Part shown: piece after piece, positions 1-6,649 of the stretch
How the letters are laid out: each line of letters begins with the position of its first letter
How positions within the stretch are numbered: position 1 is the stretch's first letter
Notes under the pieces: generated by a model
Seen by the model: the letters and a program-made list of their open reading frames with translations, nothing else
Databases searched by the model: none
Told to the model about the DNA's origin: nothing
Translations under genes and position numbers: made by a program
From: JACPNK01 sp964479745
GTDB lineage: Bacteria > Patescibacteriota > Minisyncoccia > 2-02-FULL-40-12 > IGHO2-12-FULL-4
Assembly: GCA_964479745.1 (NCBI GenBank)
Contig: CAYZNJ010000038.1
Location: 1 to 6,806 of the forward strand
DNA: 6,806 bases
Direction of reading: 5' to 3'

Positions 1-2
1 TT

Positions 3-1859
3 ATGGCCAACTTCGACAATCAAATCGACGAGTTTTATACGAATCACTCGGCCGACAAAAAAGAAACTAATCAGCCAAAAGAACCCAAAGGCCCGGGTTT
101 TTTCCAGAAACTCAAAGAAAAACTGCCTTCCAGAAAACAACTTTTGTTTCTGCCTCGAGTTCTATCCCCAAAAGAGCGTTATTTAATTTTAGGCTTAACT
201 GCCGGGGCCGTAATCGCTCTCATCTACATTCCTTTCGGATTTTTTTATCATATTACAAAACCGACGGCTGACTTTGGCGGATCTTACACTGAAGGTTTGC
301 TTGGCGCGCCCCAATATGTAAACCCTCTTTTGGTTCAGGCAAACGACACCGACCGCGATTTGTCCAAATTAATTTACTCTTCTTTAATGAAATATGACCA
401 GTCGGGAAATCTCGTTCCGGATATGATTGAATCTTACCAAATATCAAAAGATGAGCTTGAATACACTTTCGCCCTGAAAAAAAATATAAAATGGCATGAC
501 GGACTTCCTTTCAACGCCGACGATGTGGTTTTCACTCTAAAAATACTCCAGAATAACGACTACGGAAGCATCCAAAGAATAAATTGGCAGGGGGTTGATG
601 TGGAAAAAATAAACGACTACACGGTCAAACTAAAGCTGAAAAACAAGTACGCCCAGTTTCTCAACAACACCACCTTGGGGATTTTGCCGAAACATCTTTG
701 GGAAAATGTTAAACCAAGCCTGTTTTCTTTTTCCGACCTGAATTTAAAACCAATCGGTTCGGGTCCCTACAAATTCGATAAACTAAAAAAAGATAATCGG
801 GGAACAATCATCAGCTACGAACTGACTGCTTTTGAAAACTATTACGACCCCAAACCATTCATAAAAAATCTGACTTTTAAATTTTACGGCTCCGAAGACG
901 AACTGGTTGAAGCGTATAACCAAAATATGATTGAGGGTATCGGATCTTTATCTCCGGAAAAAGTTAAAAACATTAAATTTCCACAGAAACTTTCACCGAA
1001 ACAGATAAAACTGCCTCGTTATTTCGCAGCTTTCTTCAACCAAAACCAGAATAAAGCGCTGGCCGACAAAAACGTGCGTTTAGCTCTCAACTATGGCACT
1101 GACAAGAAAGAAATTTTAGACAAAGTATTGGGCAACAACGGCTTAATTATCAATTCGCCGATCCTAAAAGAGCTGAGCGACGAACCAATCACGCAAAAAT
1201 ACCCCCATGACAGAGAATTCGCTAAACAAATTTTAGAAAATAGCGGCTGGAAAGATATCGACAACGACGGTTTTAGAGAGAAAGCTTCCACTAAAGCCAG
1301 CGCGGGTAAAAAGCCCTCAAATAAAGAAACAGAAACAGCTTCCAAAGAAATTCTGTCAGTTAAGTTAAAGACTGCCAACTGGCCGGAGCTGGTCAAAGCG
1401 GCAGAAGCCCTAAAAAAACAATGGGAAGATCTGGGAATTAAAGTCGAGATAAGCGTTGAAGATTTGCCGGAAATCCAACAGTCAATTAGAGACCGCGACT
1501 ATGAAGTTTTGCTTTTTGGCGAAGTCTTAAGTCTTGATCTTGACCCCTTCAGTTTTTGGCACTCCTCCCAGAAAAAAGACCCGGGCCTTAACCTGGCCTT
1601 GTACGATAACAAAACGGCTGATAAAATACTGGAAGAAAGCAGGCAAATTTTGAACTCGGCTGAAAGAAACAAAAAATATGAAGATTTTGAAAGAGTCGTT
1701 TTGGAGGATGCGCCGGCAGTATTTCTTTACTCTCCCTACTACACATATTTGCCCAGCAAAAACATTAAAGGCAACGACATAAAACTTCTCTCCGTACCGT
1801 CTTCGCGATTTGATAACGTCAGCCAGTGGTATATTGAAACCAAAAGAGTAAGAAAATAA
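3..1859 (+). CDS. Membrane-anchored family 5 extracellular solute-binding protein (peptide/oligopeptide ABC type)
   Basis: This 618-residue protein matches the SBP_bac_5 (DppA/OppA-like) family, which captures peptides or similar ligands outside the membrane for an ABC importer. Family hallmarks seen are YSSLMKYDQSGNLVPDMI (about 125-142), a WHDGLPFNADDVVFTLK block (164-180), GSGPYKF (252-258), an ALNYGTDKKEILDKVL block (361-376) and DLDPFSFWHSS (512-522). The first ~58 residues are hydrophilic and lysine-rich, and are followed by one hydrophobic helix (about 60-83). There is no lipobox cysteine, so it is probably tethered by an uncleaved N-terminal helix with the binding domain outside. A Lys/Ser/Thr-rich low-complexity insert (about 428-449) follows DIDNDGF. 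The start is the first in-frame ATG, only two bases from the window edge, so an upstream start cannot be excluded. The gene ends in TAA, 4 bp before the isomerase, suggesting cotranscription. The ligand is unknown and no permease or ATPase gene is visible. Confidence 0.9.
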   Translation: MANFDNQIDEFYTNHSADKKETNQPKEPKGPGFFQKLKEKLPSRKQLLFLPRVLSPKERYLILGLTAGAVIALIYIPFGFFYHITKPTADFGGSYTEGLLGAPQYVNPLLVQANDTDRDLSKLIYSSLMKYDQSGNLVPDMIESYQISKDELEYTFALKKNIKWHDGLPFNADDVVFTLKILQNNDYGSIQRINWQGVDVEKINDYTVKLKLKNKYAQFLNNTTLGILPKHLWENVKPSLFSFSDLNLKPIGSGPYKFDKLKKDNRGTIISYELTAFENYYDPKPFIKNLTFKFYGSEDELVEAYNQNMIEGIGSLSPEKVKNIKFPQKLSPKQIKLPRYFAAFFNQNQNKALADKNVRLALNYGTDKKEILDKVLGNNGLIINSPILKELSDEPITQKYPHDREFAKQILENSGWKDIDNDGFREKASTKASAGKKPSNKETETASKEILSVKLKTANWPELVKAAEALKKQWEDLGIKVEISVEDLPEIQQSIRDRDYEVLLFGEVLSLDLDPFSFWHSSQKKDPGLNLALYDNKTADKILEESRQILNSAERNKKYEDFERVVLEDAPAVFLYSPYYTYLPSKNIKGNDIKLLSVPSSRFDNVSQWYIETKRVRK

Positions 1860-1863
1860 TCTT

Positions 1864-2802
1864 GTGCCTCAAAAACTGCTCCAACAACTAAAAGACGGCT
1901 TAGCCGCTGCCGAAAAGGCAGAATTGATAAATCCTTCGGATTATTCCCGCGTAATTTTCTGCGGTTTGGGCGGTTCAATTATGCCCGCTGAAGCAATCTC
2001 TATGTTGTGGCTTAAAGATATTGCAGGTTATATAAACCGCACGCCTTATCTGCCATATTGGGCATCCAAAGAACATTTGGTCATTTGCATTTCCTGGTCG
2101 GGCAATACTGAAGAAACCGTCGCCTCATACAAGTCGGCTGTAGAAAAAAATATTAAAACCGTAGTTATAACCAGCGGCGGCAAGCTTGCTGAGTTGGCCC
2201 GAAAAGATGGCACAACTTTGATTCTGCTGCCCAATCAAAATATTAACCCTAGAAACGCCCTTGGCCTAATGCTGGCTTCCGTATTGACTCTGCTTTCTCA
2301 TTCTGATATAATTAAAGACACTTTTAGCTCTACGCTATTCTCTCAAGAAAACGGCAGTTTTAAGCTTAGAACCGACGTTTCTGAAGCCATAGGCAACAGA
2401 ACTCCCCTTATCTACTCTTCTTACCCTTGGAGATTCCTGGGCCTGTTTTGGAAAAAGTTTTTAAATGAAAATACTAAAATCCACGCTTTTGCAAACTTCC
2501 TGCCCGAAGCGGCGCACAACGAAATAGCGGGAGTAAAAGAAAACGATCAAAAGTTTTTTTATTTAATTCTAAAAGACCCAGAGGAAGAAGCCGAAGATCA
2601 ATCTAGGCTAGAAAAGTTCTCCAGATTTCTAAAAGAATACAATACTGAAAATATATTGCTGGAGCTTGAGGGTAAAACCCGTCTGGAAAAAATACTTAAT
2701 CAATACCTTTTGGCCTCTACAACCTCAACTCAACTAGCTCAACACTTAGGAGTTGACCCCGACTCTACGGAAGCAATAGAGAGTTTCAAGAAACTCTCTT
2801 AA
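1864..2802 (+). CDS. Bifunctional phosphoglucose/phosphomannose isomerase (SIS-domain family)
   Basis: A 312-residue cytoplasmic sugar isomerase expected to interconvert glucose-6-P, fructose-6-P and mannose-6-P, feeding glycolysis and mannose-based glycan synthesis. Motifs seen are CGLGGS (33-38) and SWSGNTEET (77-85), both phosphosugar-binding SIS elements; PEAAHNEIAG (214-223), whose HNE glutamate E220 is the likely catalytic base; and a C-terminal GVDPDSTEAIESFKK block. There T302 and K309 have the same 7-residue spacing as Thr291 and Lys298 of the Pyrobaculum aerophilum enzyme; that threonine is associated with mannose-6-P activity. The start must be GTG at 1864: an in-frame stop lies at 1849-1851, no other start codon follows it, and the next Met (residue 40) would remove the GGS motif. 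It lies 4 bp after the binding-protein gene and 6 bp before a tRNA. The length is slightly short for the family but complete. No clear Shine-Dalgarno sequence precedes it. Confidence 0.9.
   Translation: MPQKLLQQLKDGLAAAEKAELINPSDYSRVIFCGLGGSIMPAEAISMLWLKDIAGYINRTPYLPYWASKEHLVICISWSGNTEETVASYKSAVEKNIKTVVITSGGKLAELARKDGTTLILLPNQNINPRNALGLMLASVLTLLSHSDIIKDTFSSTLFSQENGSFKLRTDVSEAIGNRTPLIYSSYPWRFLGLFWKKFLNENTKIHAFANFLPEAAHNEIAGVKENDQKFFYLILKDPEEEAEDQSRLEKFSRFLKEYNTENILLELEGKTRLEKILNQYLLASTTSTQLAQHLGVDPDSTEAIESFKKLS
2778..2799 (+). repeat. Perfect inverted repeat at the 3' end of the isomerase gene
   Basis: AGAGAGTTTC (2778-2787) and GAAACTCTCT (2790-2799) are exact reverse complements separated by AA, giving a stem of 9-10 bp. 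It lies within the last codons of the isomerase, includes the codon for the presumed active-site lysine K309, and ends at the first base of the stop codon, 10 bp before the tRNA. What follows is A-rich, not a U-tract, so it is not an intrinsic terminator on the plus strand. It could protect the mRNA 3' end or mark a cleavage point before the tRNA; either role is inference. Confidence 0.6.
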
Positions 2803-2808
2803 AAAACC

Positions 2809-2892
2809 GTCGCGGTGGTGGAACTGGCAGACACGTACGGTTCAGGGCCGTATGGGAGCAATCCTGTGGGAGTTCAAATCTCCCCCGCGACA
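2809..2892 (+). tRNA. tRNA-Leu, anticodon CAG
   Basis: This 84-nt class II tRNA folds fully by eye. The acceptor stem is GTCGCGG (2809-2815) with CCGCGAC (2885-2891). The D stem is GTG (2818-2820) with CAC (2832-2834), and the D loop carries GG at 2826-2827. The anticodon stem is TACGG (2836-2840) with CCGTA (2848-2852) around the loop TTCAGGG, placing CAG at 2843-2845, which reads CUG leucine codons. The long variable arm GGGA/TCCT (2854-2857/2862-2865) is closed by a GCAA tetraloop. The T stem is GGGAG/CTCCC around TTCAAAT (2873-2879). The discriminator is A2892, as expected for leucine. The next bases are CAA, so CCA is not encoded and must be added by a CCA-adding enzyme. The gene starts 6 bp after the isomerase stop, so it is probably released from a shared transcript by RNase P. 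Confidence 0.96.
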
Positions 2893-2905
2893 CAAATAAA
2901 TAGTT

Positions 2906-2934
2906 TTATTTACTCGTAAATAATTTTATTTTCT
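2906..2934 (+). terminator. Weak AT-rich terminator-like hairpin after tRNA-Leu
   Basis: TTATTTA (2906-2912) pairs with TAAATAA (2917-2923) around the loop CTCG, and is followed by the T-rich run TTTTATTTTCT (2924-2934). The position, 13 bp after the tRNA and before RNase J, is right for a terminator. The 7-bp stem is all A-T, so it would be weak, and similar palindromes arise by chance in AT-rich gaps. The rest of the 57-bp gap shows no clear promoter or Shine-Dalgarno sequence. Confidence 0.3.
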
Positions 2935-2949
2935 CTAAACTTTTTAATT

Positions 2950-4767
2950 ATGATTGAAACAACGACAGCAAAAAAACCGAGAAGATCTTCATGGCGAAGA
3001 CCTCCAGCGTCCAGGCCCGCAAGAAGAGGACCCCCTCTTACAGGCCGGACACAGCAAAACATAGAGCCCGGAGAAGATACTCTGAAAATAATCCCCTTGG
3101 GCGGTCTGGGTGAAATAGGCAAGAATATGTCTCTTTTGGAATACAAAGACGACATCTTGGTAATTGACGCCGGTTTTAAATTTCCCGACGAGGACCATCT
3201 GGGCATAGATTACATCATCCCCAATACCGAGTACTTGGAAAGAAAAAGACAAAATATAAGAGGACTGATTTTAACCCATGGCCATATGGACCATGTCGGC
3301 GCCTTGCCCTACTTGCTTGAAAAACTTGGCAACCCGGACATCTACGGAGGCGCTCTAACCAGAGGCATAACCGCAAAAAGACACGAAGAATTTACTCACT
3401 TACCGAAACTCAAATTTCACATAGTAAAAGCTGATGACACTGTAAAATTCGGCGACTATTTTGAGGTAGAATTTTTCCATGTCAACCACAATATACCGGA
3501 CGATTTGGCTTTGTTTATCAAAACTCCGGTAGCAACGGTAGTTCATACGGCTGACTTCAAGTTTGACCATTCGCCTACCAACGGCCAGCCAATTAACATT
3601 GAACATCTGAAAGAACTCGGCAATAGAGGCGTAACAGTTTTAATGTCTGACTCAACCGGCGCTGAAAGGGAAGGCCACTCAATTTCCGAAAAGACTATCA
3701 TGGACAACATGGAACTTATTTTCAGAGAATCAAAACAAATGGTTGTCTTTGGAACTTTCGCCTCTATGGTTGATCGTATCCAGCAAATAGTCTGGCTCTC
3801 GGAAAAATACGGCCGAAAAGTTGTTTTTGAGGGCTACAGCATGAAATCAAATGTAGAAATAGCCAAAGAATTGGGTTACATCAAAATTCAAAAAGGTACC
3901 CAGATCACCGCCGATCAAGTGAACGACTATCCCCGTTCGCAAATCACGGTCATAGCCACCGGCGCGCAAGGCCAAAGCAACGCCGCTCTGATGCGTATCG
4001 CCAACCATGAACACCGCTTCATCCGGCTTGTTAAAAAAGACTCTTTAATTTTCTCTTCTTCCACCGTGCCGGGCAACGAACGTGCCGTGCAAAATTTAAA
4101 AGACATGTTTTACCGAGCTGGCATGAAAGTTTACCACTATCAGATGATGGACATCCACGCGGGCGGACATGCCCAAAGAGAAGACTTGGGCCATATGATG
4201 GAAGTTATGAAACCAAAAATTCTTATGCCTATTCACGGCCAGTATTCAATGATGGTCAGTCACTCTGAAATCGGCCAGTCCAAGGGTATTTCAGAAGAAA
4301 ATATTATTATTGCCGACAATGGTTCGGTTATACATCTTTCAAGTTCCGAGCTAGGTAATTCGGTGTCACCTAGCATCAAATGGTGGTTTGACAAAAGAAC
4401 GGTAGCCAGCAACCCGATTTTAGTTGACGGTTTAGGCATTGGCGATGTCGGCAATGTGGTCCTGCGCGACCGCCAAGTGTTAGCCGAAGACGGAATGTTT
4501 GTCATAGTCATTCTCATAGACACCAAGACGGGCCGAGTACTGACCAGCCCGGACATCATTTCCCGTGGTTTTATTTATTTGAAAGACAACAAAGAACTTC
4601 TTGCTCAAGTAAGAAAGAAGGCCAGATTCGTTGTTGAAAAAACCAGCGCTGTCGGCAGAGTTGATACCGCTTACCTTAAAGATAACCTGCGCGAAGAAAT
4701 CGGCAAGTTCTTATTCCAGAAAACCGAAAAAAGACCTATGGTCTTGCCGGTAGTCATTGAGGTATAA
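2950..4767 (+). CDS. rnj: Ribonuclease J (metallo-beta-lactamase/beta-CASP exo- and endoribonuclease)
   Basis: A 605-residue RNase J, a cytoplasmic zinc-dependent nuclease that degrades and matures mRNA and rRNA. An Arg/Pro-rich basic tail (about 8-40) precedes the metallo-beta-lactamase domain, which starts at LKIIPLGGLGEIGKNM. Metal-site residues seen are H110-G-H112-M-D114-H115, H180 (VNHNIPD) and D202 (HTADF). SDSTG (233-237), the beta-CASP region (about 235-360), PGNE (374-377), IHAGGHA (402-408) and HGQY (429-432) follow. The C-terminal domain carries the VDGLGIGDVGNVVLRDR block (492-508) and PDIISRGFIY (534-543). Several motifs differ from the common consensus as I recall it: FASMVDRIQQ for FASNxHRxQQ, HAGGH for HxSGH, and HGQY for HGEY. 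The metal ligands are intact, so activity is expected. ATG 2950 is chosen because the next Met (60) lies inside the catalytic domain. No Shine-Dalgarno sequence is visible. trpS follows after 38 bp. Confidence 0.95.
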   Translation: MIETTTAKKPRRSSWRRPPASRPARRGPPLTGRTQQNIEPGEDTLKIIPLGGLGEIGKNMSLLEYKDDILVIDAGFKFPDEDHLGIDYIIPNTEYLERKRQNIRGLILTHGHMDHVGALPYLLEKLGNPDIYGGALTRGITAKRHEEFTHLPKLKFHIVKADDTVKFGDYFEVEFFHVNHNIPDDLALFIKTPVATVVHTADFKFDHSPTNGQPINIEHLKELGNRGVTVLMSDSTGAEREGHSISEKTIMDNMELIFRESKQMVVFGTFASMVDRIQQIVWLSEKYGRKVVFEGYSMKSNVEIAKELGYIKIQKGTQITADQVNDYPRSQITVIATGAQGQSNAALMRIANHEHRFIRLVKKDSLIFSSSTVPGNERAVQNLKDMFYRAGMKVYHYQMMDIHAGGHAQREDLGHMMEVMKPKILMPIHGQYSMMVSHSEIGQSKGISEENIIIADNGSVIHLSSSELGNSVSPSIKWWFDKRTVASNPILVDGLGIGDVGNVVLRDRQVLAEDGMFVIVILIDTKTGRVLTSPDIISRGFIYLKDNKELLAQVRKKARFVVEKTSAVGRVDTAYLKDNLREEIGKFLFQKTEKRPMVLPVVIEV

Positions 4768-4768
4768 T
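4763..4768 (+). promoter_or_regulatory. Possible -10 element (TATAAT) before trpS
   Basis: An exact consensus TATAAT overlaps the RNase J stop codon and lies 37 bp before the trpS start, a sensible distance for a promoter with a short leader. There is no good -35 hexamer at 16-18 bp (GGTCTT at the 17-bp spacing; TTGCCG at 4744 gives only 13 bp) and no TGn extension. It may be a chance match or a weak internal promoter. Confidence 0.3.
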
Positions 4769-4805
4769 TACAATAAAGAGTTTATTCGCCCAAGCTCAAC
4801 CAACC

Positions 4806-5789
4806 ATGATGAAAATCCTTTCTGGCATGCGGCCGTCGGGTAAATTGCATCTAGGCAATTATCTCGGCGCCGCTAAAAATTGGATTGAACTGCAGAATAA
4901 CCCAGATGTGGAATTGGCTGTTTATATGATTGCCGACTACCATGGCATTACTACTCCTTTTGACCCCAAAATTTACGGCCAGGGAGTGATTGATCAAGCC
5001 TGCCAATATCTGGCCGCCGGTTTGGATCCCAAGAAAGTTTTACTGATCCGCCAGTCGCAAGTGCCGGCGCATACCGAACTGGCCTGGATTTTTAACACAA
5101 TTACTCCGGTTAGCTGGCTTGACCGCCTGCCAACTTACAAAGAACAGCTTGGGAAATTCCCAAAACATAATCATATGGGCCTTTTGGACTACCCTGTTTT
5201 GATGGCCGCCGACATTTTAATTTACAAAGCCAATGCTGTTCCAGTCGGCGACGACCAGAAAGCTCACATAGACATAACAAACGAAATCGCCAAAAAATTT
5301 AATTCCATGTTCGGCCAAACTTTTGAGCCGGTCAAAGCCTATATGACCGGCGGCCACAGAATTAAATCGCTTCAAGACCCAACCAAAAAAATGTCCAAGT
5401 CGGGCGACGAGGGCGTTGCGCTCGTAGACGACCCCGATACAATCCGTGAAAAAATAAAAAAAGCGGTAACCGATTCCGGCAGAGAAGTTTTGTTTGATGA
5501 AGAAAAGAAACCGGCAATTTCCAACTTGATGAACATTTATGCCCTTCTTGCTCCCGACATTAAAAATCTCCGCCAAATTGAAAAAATGTACGAAGGCAAA
5601 TCTTACGTTGAGTTCAAGAATGACTTAGCCGAAGTGGTGATTGAGTCCCTGAAGTTATTCCGAGAAAAATACAGCGAGCTTAAGAGCAACCCAGACCAAG
5701 TTTTATCTATCTTGACAACCTCTGAAGAAAAAGCTAGAGTTATCGCCGGTAGCACTTTAAAAGAAGTTAAAGAAAAAATAGGATTTTGA
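4806..5789 (+). CDS. trpS: Tryptophanyl-tRNA synthetase (class Ic)
   Basis: A 327-residue, full-length bacterial-type TrpRS that charges tRNA-Trp with tryptophan using ATP. The sequence shows SGMRPSGKLHLGNYLGA (6-22), with the HIGH-type signature HLGN at 15-18, and DYPVLMAADILIY (128-140), where D136 corresponds to the tryptophan-recognising aspartate of the Geobacillus enzyme. VPVGDDQKAHI (145-155) and the KMSKS loop (195-199) follow, then a helical anticodon-binding C-terminus. Two spots differ from typical sequences: RLPTYKEQ replaces RMxQFKxK, and ITNEIA replaces LTRDIA (N159 for Arg). This suggests a divergent clade, not loss of function. The start could be ATG 4806 or the adjacent ATG 4809; neither has a Shine-Dalgarno sequence. 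The 38-bp upstream gap has no room for a T-box or trp leader. The gene ends in tandem TGA TGA, and its last 23 bp overlap the convergent HAD gene. Confidence 0.96.
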   Translation: MMKILSGMRPSGKLHLGNYLGAAKNWIELQNNPDVELAVYMIADYHGITTPFDPKIYGQGVIDQACQYLAAGLDPKKVLLIRQSQVPAHTELAWIFNTITPVSWLDRLPTYKEQLGKFPKHNHMGLLDYPVLMAADILIYKANAVPVGDDQKAHIDITNEIAKKFNSMFGQTFEPVKAYMTGGHRIKSLQDPTKKMSKSGDEGVALVDDPDTIREKIKKAVTDSGREVLFDEEKKPAISNLMNIYALLAPDIKNLRQIEKMYEGKSYVEFKNDLAEVVIESLKLFREKYSELKSNPDQVLSILTTSEEKARVIAGSTLKEVKEKIGF

Positions 5790-6573
5790 TGATTTTCTTG
5801 GCTTCCTCCGGCCCCTTCACCGCAACACAATCTACACCGGTTTTAAGAGCGGCATAGTCATTGCCACCCTTGAAAAGCGCGTCGCCGACAAACAGCATCT
5901 CGCTAAATGGAATTCCGAGGTGCTTTTTTATTTGCCTCAAGCCATAGGCCTTGTCTATCCCTTTTTGAGTTATATCAATTGAAGTATATCCCGCCGCGCG
6001 GACTTCCAGATCAGGCAGCTTTTTTTGGAGCATCTTTGCCAGCTTTAACTTGAGTTTGGTATTTTTGTCCCGCCATTCTTTTTTCATTTCAACTCCTTTT
6101 TTGCCCAAAACTTTAACTAGGTCTTGACCAAAAACAGAAAAGGTAACCTGCGAACCCCTGTCTTCAATAACGTTTCCGTAAGTTTTCTCGGGATGCTTAT
6201 AGTTGATTTCCCTAAAAGTTTCTTCAAAAGCTTTCTTGATTCTAGCCCGTGTTTCTTTAGAAAGCTCTCTTGAATACACTTTTTGCCATTTACTTTTGTA
6301 ACGATAAAAAGACGAGGCTGAAGTTGGAAATATAAAAAGTTTTTTGAGAAGCTTGTCCGGCAGTTTTAATTTGTTCAAAAAAATTTCTTTAAAAACCTCG
6401 TATTTACCCCCGCCGATAATCGCAACTATTTTCTCTTCCAAAAGCCGACCAATAAGTTGGGCCATTTCGCCATCAACCGCCGATTTGCTTTCAACCAGCG
6501 TGCCATCCAAATCAAAAACAATAAGCTTTTTATTTTTATGTTTTTCTTGTATTGTAGTTGGTGGTTTTCGCAT
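5767..6573 (-). CDS. HAD-IIB family phosphatase/phosphomutase, phosphomannomutase-like
   Basis: A 268-residue HAD superfamily protein of class IIB (Cof/PMM type). Motif I is VFDLDGTLVES (19-29), with D21 and D23 as nucleophile and acid/base. Motif II is degenerate (IIGGGKYE, 52-59) and resembles the VGGSD segment of eukaryotic PMM more than the SGR of sugar phosphatases. The cap (about 85-190) contains EDRGSQVTFS (137-146), reminiscent of the PMM cap. Motif III is GIDKAYGL (205-212, K208), and motif IV is FVGDALFKGGNDYAA (228-242, D231, D239). The PMM-like cap plus GGND suggests conversion of mannose-6-P and mannose-1-P, or a related phosphatase activity. The exact reaction is inferred. ATG 6573 is the first possible start, since an in-frame stop lies five codons upstream. 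No Shine-Dalgarno sequence is close: AGGA is more than 20 nt away. It converges on trpS, with the 3' ends overlapping by 23 bp. Confidence 0.82.
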   Translation of the reverse strand: MRKPPTTIQEKHKNKKLIVFDLDGTLVESKSAVDGEMAQLIGRLLEEKIVAIIGGGKYEVFKEIFLNKLKLPDKLLKKLFIFPTSASSFYRYKSKWQKVYSRELSKETRARIKKAFEETFREINYKHPEKTYGNVIEDRGSQVTFSVFGQDLVKVLGKKGVEMKKEWRDKNTKLKLKLAKMLQKKLPDLEVRAAGYTSIDITQKGIDKAYGLRQIKKHLGIPFSEMLFVGDALFKGGNDYAALKTGVDCVAVKGPEEAKKIIKILFFL

Positions 6574-6621
6574 GGCACTGGAAGCTTAGCGAACATTCCT
6601 TTTTCCGAACGCTCGTTTTCC

Positions 6622-6649
6622 TTATACAAGATCCGTTATACAAGATCCG
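6622..6649. repeat. 14-bp tandem direct repeat
   Basis: TTATACAAGATCCG occurs twice head to tail (6622-6635 and 6636-6649) with no spacer or mismatch. A third, inverted partial copy follows at once (GATCTTGTATAA, 6649-6660). Either direct copy could pair with the inverted copy: 12 bp for the first, 15 bp for the second. Function is unknown; an operator with several half-sites or a replication-slippage duplication would both fit. Confidence 0.9.

Noticed and set aside
1091..1396. Antisense open frame of 101 codons inside the binding-protein gene
   Set aside because: It lies wholly within a well-supported gene, has no recognisable motif, and fits a shadow frame.
4350..4374. Inverted repeat GCTAGGT...ACCTAGC inside RNase J
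   Set aside because: A 7-bp stem with an 11-nt loop within coding sequence; no tail or context suggests a function, so chance is likely.
4772..4786. AATAAA-GAG-TTTATT hairpin between RNase J and trpS
   Set aside because: Six A-T pairs with a 3-nt loop and no T-tract; too weak to call a terminator.
4768..4805. T-box or trp leader before tryptophanyl-tRNA synthetase
   Set aside because: The gap is only 38 bp and contains no specifier or antiterminator sequence.
5217..5576. Antisense open frame of 119 codons inside trpS
   Set aside because: The trpS motifs on the other strand cover this region; the composition (Phe/Val/Tyr-rich) is typical of the complement of Lys/Asn/Asp-rich coding.
5787..5846. 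UGA recoded as glycine (Gracilibacteria/SR1 code)
   Set aside because: TrpRS ends at its normal length at TGA TGA, and no gene contains an internal UGA; the standard code fits.
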